From positions 1-16,882 of the forward strand of contig CAJMLK010000063.1 in the NCBI GenBank assembly GCA_905214305.1: 16,882 bases of DNA, in the 5' to 3' direction. This DNA comes from an uncultured bacterium (GTDB lineage: Bacteria; Desulfobacterota; Desulfovibrionia; Desulfovibrionales; Desulfovibrionaceae). Below the pieces are notes generated by a model. It was given only the letters and a program-made list of their open reading frames with translations, searched no databases and was not told the origin of the DNA. This document shows, piece by piece, positions 14,262 to 16,882 of the stretch. Each line of letters opens with the position of its first letter. Position 1 is the stretch's first letter. Made by a program: the position numbers and the translations under genes.

Positions 14262-14618
14262 TTATTTGCCCAGGGCAGTCTTGGCCATATCCACGATCTT
14301 GGCAAAGTCGTCTTTTTTGTAGACGGCCAGGTCAGCCAGCACCTTGCGGTTCAGTTCGATACCCGCAAGCTTGAGGCCGTGCATGAAGCGGCTGTAGGAA
14401 AGACCGCTCAGGCGCGCGCCGGCGTTGATGCGCAGGATCCACAGGGTGCGGAAGTCGCGCTTGCGCAGCTTGCGGCCCACGTAGGCGTACTGCAGCGAAC
14501 GTTCAACAGCCTCGCGGGCGGTGCGATACAGACGGCTGCGGCCGCCGCGAAAACCTTTGGCGGCGGTCAAATATTTCTTGTGACGACGATGACCGGAAAG
14601 ACCTCTCTTGACACGCAT
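14262..14618 (-). CDS. rplT: 50S ribosomal protein L20
   Basis: Ribosomal protein needed early in 50S assembly; in several bacteria it also represses its own operon by binding a leader RNA. It is 118 aa, the family length. Typical features: the basic N-terminal extension MRVKRGLSGHRRHKKYLTAAKGFRGGRSRLYRTAREAV in full, YAYVGRKLRKRDFRTLWILRINA (about 45-67), YSRFMHGLKLAGIELNRKVLADLA, ending DFAKIVDMAKTALGK. The ATG at 14616-14618 has a perfect GGAGG with 7 bases spacing. The gap to rpmI is 293 bases and structured, unusually long for this pair. The protein is followed by a GC-rich hairpin zone and the terminator at 14113-14153. Confidence 0.98.
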   Translation of the reverse strand: MRVKRGLSGHRRHKKYLTAAKGFRGGRSRLYRTAREAVERSLQYAYVGRKLRKRDFRTLWILRINAGARLSGLSYSRFMHGLKLAGIELNRKVLADLAVYKKDDFAKIVDMAKTALGK

Positions 14619-14912
14619 GGTGTGACCTCCTTCTCCCAACCAGGCGGAGGAAAGCCCGTTGGGGGGTGTAAAGTATCATGCCCCTCAAAGAGGGGGTACG
14701 GATTGAACGTCTGTTACGGCTCCGCACTCGCCGTGACGCTTGCGCGTCTTGAATTTTTCAGGCCCACGGGCCTGGCCGCTGCTGGTATCAGATGCATGCC
14801 CGAAGCAGTGCAGCTTTAAAAGCTGCTTGCCTGTGCGGGGAGTTCAAAAAACGCACCGCTCAAGGCCCGCAGGGGAGCCTTGCAACCGGGACAGGCAGGC
14901 CGGGGCAAAGCC
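14619..14912 (-). promoter_or_regulatory. Long structured rpmI-rplT spacer, candidate ribosomal-protein leader
   Basis: A 294-base gene-free stretch dense in stems. A GGGC/GCCC hairpin directly follows the rpmI stop. CAAGGC/GCCTTG follows, with a T6 run some 10 bases later on the minus strand. Then come GCAGCT-AGCTGC (14810-14826), CAGGCCC/GGGCCTG (14759-14774), GACGC/GCGTC (14735-14748), ACGGC/GCCGT (14716-14734) and CCCCTC/GAGGGG (14681-14695). No protein frame looks real. It could be an L20-responsive or processing element; I cannot match it to a known L20 leader by eye. Confidence 0.45.
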
Positions 14913-15110
14913 CTAGCCGTTGGGCAGCATGCGGCGCACGGCCTTTTCGTTGGCTTGGTCCACAGTGGTGGACTGACCCAGACGCATTTTGCGGCTGGCG
15001 GCCTTCTTGGTGAGGATGTGGCGCAGGTTCTGGCGACGACGCTTGAACTTGCCGCTGCCAGTCTGCGAAAAACGCTTGGCGGCGGAACGCCGGGTTTTGA
15101 TCTTGGGCAT
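14913..15110 (-). CDS. rpmI: 50S ribosomal protein L35
   Basis: Small basic protein of the large ribosomal subunit, 65 aa, exactly the family size. The sequence is diagnostic: MPKIKTRRSAAKRFSQTGSG, then KFKRRRQNLRHILTKKAASRK and RMLPNG. The ATG at 15108-15110 follows AAGGAG at about 6 bases. It lies between infC and rplT as in most bacteria, but both flanking spacers (262 and 293 bases) are longer than usual. Confidence 0.98.
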   Translation of the reverse strand: MPKIKTRRSAAKRFSQTGSGKFKRRRQNLRHILTKKAASRKMRLGQSTTVDQANEKAVRRMLPNG

Positions 15111-15169
15111 GGCGTACTCCTTACGAAAACATATACCCGGCAGGTCAGCGGACGCGCCAGGGGAAGGGC

Positions 15170-15198
15170 ATAATGCCCCAAAGCGCCATAAGGCGCAA
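15170..15198 (-). promoter_or_regulatory. Candidate rpmI promoter overlapped by two inverted repeats
   Basis: TTGCGC (15193-15198) and CATTAT (15170-15175) are 17 bases apart on the minus strand, with three and four of six consensus matches. A 13-base palindrome GGGCAT-A-ATGCCC (15166-15178) covers the -10, and GCGCC-ATAA-GGCGC (15183-15196) covers much of the spacer and -35. These could be operators or RNA hairpins. Confidence 0.3.
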
Positions 15199-15372
15199 GA
15201 GCCGGAACAACTTCAATGCAAAATTGTTCCCGCAAATGGATGAGCAGGCGTTTTTCCCCGTGCGCACAGGTCGCACGGTTGCGCTTTTGGCGCTGGAATG
15301 GCGCTTTCAGTTCTTGAAAATCCAGATTTTCAAGAGCATCTGCTCCAATGTTTTTTTGCCGTGTGAGGCCGG
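15199..15372 (-). other. Hairpin-rich part of the infC-rpmI spacer
   Basis: Three perfect stems: GGAACAA/TTGTTCC (15204-15230), CCGTGCG/CGCACGG (15258-15278) and the 10-bp CTTGAAAATC/GATTTTCAAG (15313-15334). Next to the last is GAGCA-TC-TGCTC (15334-15345), which shares GGAGCAGAT with the end of the dispersed repeat. None has a U tract in the minus direction. No coding frame looks real here. Confidence 0.45.
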
Positions 15373-15903
15373 TTATTTTTTGGGAACCAGCATCATCTGC
15401 AGGGTGCGGCCTTCGGCGCGGGGTTCCTGATCGACCTTGGCGATGTCAGCCAGGTCCTGAACTACCCGTTCCAGAATGGACATGCCGCGATCCTTGTGGA
15501 CAATTTCGCGGCCCCTGAAGAATACCGTTATTTTACAGCGGTCACCGTCTTCAAGAAAGCGACGGATGTGGCGGACCTTGGTTTCGTAATCGTGGTCGTC
15601 CGTTTTGGGGCGAACCTTGATTTCCTTGATCTGCACCACGGTCTGGTTCTTTTTGGCTTCCTGCTTTTTCTTCTGCTGCTCGTACTTGAATTTGCCGTAG
15701 TCCATGACGCGGCAAACAGGCGGCTCCGAGTTGGAAGAAACTTCAACGAGATCCATGCCCGCTTCTTTAGCCAGGGCAATGGCCTCATTACGCTGCAAGA
15801 TACCAAGCTGTTCGCCATCGGCGGCGATCACGCGCACTTCACGGGCGCGGATCATTTCGTTGCGACGTACGCTGTCTTGCGGCATGTCGCGGCGGAATCT
15901 CAT
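15373..15903 (-). CDS. infC: Translation initiation factor IF-3
   Basis: Binds the 30S subunit, checks the start codon and prevents premature 50S joining. It is 176 aa from the first canonical ATG. N-domain: RRNEMIRAREVRVIAADGEQLGI, AIALAKEAGMDLVEVS, EPPVCRVMDYGKFKYEQQKK; a Lys-rich linker; C-domain: IKEIKVRPKTDDHDYETKVRHIRRFLEDGDRCKITVFFRGRE to TLQMMLVPKK. The ATG at 15901-15903 comes one base after the thrS stop but has no ribosome site at usable distance. A strong AAGGAGGG lies 7 bases before an in-frame ATA at 15916-15918, which would give 181 aa and is the likelier start, since IF-3 genes often use rare start codons. The coordinates given are the conservative ATG version. Confidence 0.97.
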   Translation of the reverse strand: MRFRRDMPQDSVRRNEMIRAREVRVIAADGEQLGILQRNEAIALAKEAGMDLVEVSSNSEPPVCRVMDYGKFKYEQQKKKQEAKKNQTVVQIKEIKVRPKTDDHDYETKVRHIRRFLEDGDRCKITVFFRGREIVHKDRGMSILERVVQDLADIAKVDQEPRAEGRTLQMMLVPKK

Positions 15904-15904
15904 G

Positions 15905-16882
15905 TTAGGCGAAGCTATAGCGCATCCCTCCTTGTTTGAAAGGCTCTTCGGCGTCCGTGCGTATGAGCGCGGCGATTTCCGCTACGGACTTGAGCCCCAG
16001 GTTGTCTCCATTGCGCAGGCGCACATTGGCGCCGCCCGCCTGCACTTCCTTTTCTCCCACAACAAGAATGTACGGAACTTTAGCCAGTTGGGCCTCGCGC
16101 ACCTTGAATCCCAGCTTTTCATTGCGCGTGTCGGCATGCGCACGGATGCCCAGGGCCTTGAGTTCCTCAACCATGCCGGCGACGGCTTCGTCCCCGGCTT
16201 CGGTCACCGTGAGCAGGCGCGCCTGCTCGGGCGCAAGCCATGTGGGCAGCGCGCCGGCGAAGTTTTCAACAAGAATGCCGATAAAGCGCTCAAGCGAACC
16301 CATGATGGCGCGGTGCACCATGACCGGGCGGTGGCGTTCGCCGTCTTGCCCCACATAGGTGAGGTCAAAGCGCTCGGGCAGGGTAAAGTCTACCTGGATG
16401 GTGGAGCACTGCCACTCGCGGCCGATGCAGTCCAGCAGGCGCACGTCGATCTTGGGACCGTAAAACGCGCCGTCACCTTCATTGATGGTGTAGGGCAGCC
16501 CCGCTTTTTCTACGGCCTGCACAAGGGCGCTGGTGGCCGATTCCCACGCTTCATCCGTGCCGATGCTGCTTTCGGGCCTTGTGGACACGGCCACCTTGTA
16601 TTCAAATCCGAAGAGATTCATGAGGTCGCGGATAAGATGGATGACCTCAAGAATTTCGCTTTCAAGCTGTTCCGGCGCGCAGATGATGTGGGCATCATCC
16701 TGCGTGAACTGGCGTACGCGCAAAAGGCCGTGGAGCACGCCGCTCTTTTCATGGCGGTGAACCACGCCAAGCTCAAAGTAGCGCTGCGGCAGATCGCGGT
16801 AGCTGTGCAGCTCGTTTCCGTAAATAAGCATGTGCGAGATGCAGTTCATGGGCTTGACGCCGTAGGCGTCTTCCTCGATCTG
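15905..16882 (-). CDS. thrS: Threonine-tRNA ligase, N-terminal part outside window
   Basis: Class II synthetase that charges tRNA-Thr. The frame is open to the window edge (QIEEDAYGVKPMNC...), so the TGS, editing and early catalytic parts are missing; 325 residues remain. The zinc-binding Cys of KPMNC, the His of FTQDDAHIIC and the His of VMVHRAIMGSLERFIGIL are all present. So are the motif 2 region VVHRHEKSGVLHGLLRVR and EGDGAFYGPKIDVRLLD. The C-terminal anticodon-binding domain starts near PTWLAPEQARLLTV and includes DTRNEKLGFKVREAQLAKVPYILVVGEKE. The short tail EEPFKQGGMRYSFA differs from E. coli and contains the infC ribosome site. The stop at 15905-15907 is one base before the infC ATG. 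Confidence 0.97.
   Translation of the reverse strand, partial: QIEEDAYGVKPMNCISHMLIYGNELHSYRDLPQRYFELGVVHRHEKSGVLHGLLRVRQFTQDDAHIICAPEQLESEILEVIHLIRDLMNLFGFEYKVAVSTRPESSIGTDEAWESATSALVQAVEKAGLPYTINEGDGAFYGPKIDVRLLDCIGREWQCSTIQVDFTLPERFDLTYVGQDGERHRPVMVHRAIMGSLERFIGILVENFAGALPTWLAPEQARLLTVTEAGDEAVAGMVEELKALGIRAHADTRNEKLGFKVREAQLAKVPYILVVGEKEVQAGGANVRLRNGDNLGLKSVAEIAALIRTDAEEPFKQGGMRYSFA
15916..15933 (-). promoter_or_regulatory. Shine-Dalgarno and putative ATA start codon of infC, inside the thrS 3' end
   Basis: AAGGAGGG (15926-15933) is followed after 7 bases by ATA (15916-15918) in the infC frame, giving (M)ASPNMRFRRD. The site lies in the codons for the ThrS tail KQGGMRYSFA. From AAGGAGGG to the ATG at 15903 is 22 bases, too far for normal initiation. 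No other canonical start fits the site: the ATG overlapping it belongs to the thrS frame and directly abuts it. Confidence 0.55.

Noticed and set aside
1..16882. CRISPR array, transposase, integrase, toxin-antitoxin, restriction or phage-defence genes
   Set aside because: None seen. All sizeable non-shadow frames are housekeeping or transport genes, and the only repeats are the dispersed intergenic elements.

Overview
The window looks like chromosomal DNA of a Desulfovibrio-type sulfate reducer (Desulfobacterota), close in composition to D. desulfuricans. Three things point there: a GC-rich coding style, the gene order thrS-infC-rpmI-rplT-pheS-pheT-merR-rpe-tkt-pgk, which I recall as linked in Desulfovibrio, and the sequences of the proteins. 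This assignment is inference; no 16S rRNA gene or other decisive marker is present.

Left part, plus strand (1-2174): the 3' end of a branched-chain amino acid ABC transporter operon, livM (cut by the window edge), livG and livF. The genes overlap or nearly touch. A strong bidirectional terminator lies downstream at 2452-2489.

Middle (2175-4295): a low-density zone with one minus-strand gene, a dehydrogenase of the 2,4-diaminopentanoate dehydrogenase / dihydrodipicolinate reductase-like family. It is flanked by two copies of a roughly 147-bp structured repeat (2173-2320 and 4151-4297), by hairpins and by terminators.

Right part, minus strand (4296-16882): a long co-directional run read from right to left. 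It holds thrS (5' part missing), infC, rpmI, rplT, pheS, a small membrane-anchored protein of unknown function, pheT, a MerR-type regulator, rpe, tkt, pgk and a MipA/OmpV-family outer-membrane protein. The first half serves translation (two aminoacyl-tRNA synthetases, IF3, two 50S proteins). The second half serves central carbon flow (ribulose-phosphate epimerase, transketolase, phosphoglycerate kinase). Spacing suggests several transcription units: thrS-infC(-rpmI-rplT), ending at a terminator at 14113-14153 that overlaps a candidate pheS promoter; then pheS-hypothetical-pheT(-merR); then rpe-tkt, ending at 6475-6509; then pgk-mipA, ending at 4026-4058.

I found no rRNA, tRNA, CRISPR array, transposase or prophage gene, and no obviously new multi-gene system. 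The points most worth a second look are the dispersed repeat whose border coincides with two stop codons, a probable ATA start codon for infC, the extra gene between pheS and pheT, and the structured leaders upstream of rplT and rpmI.
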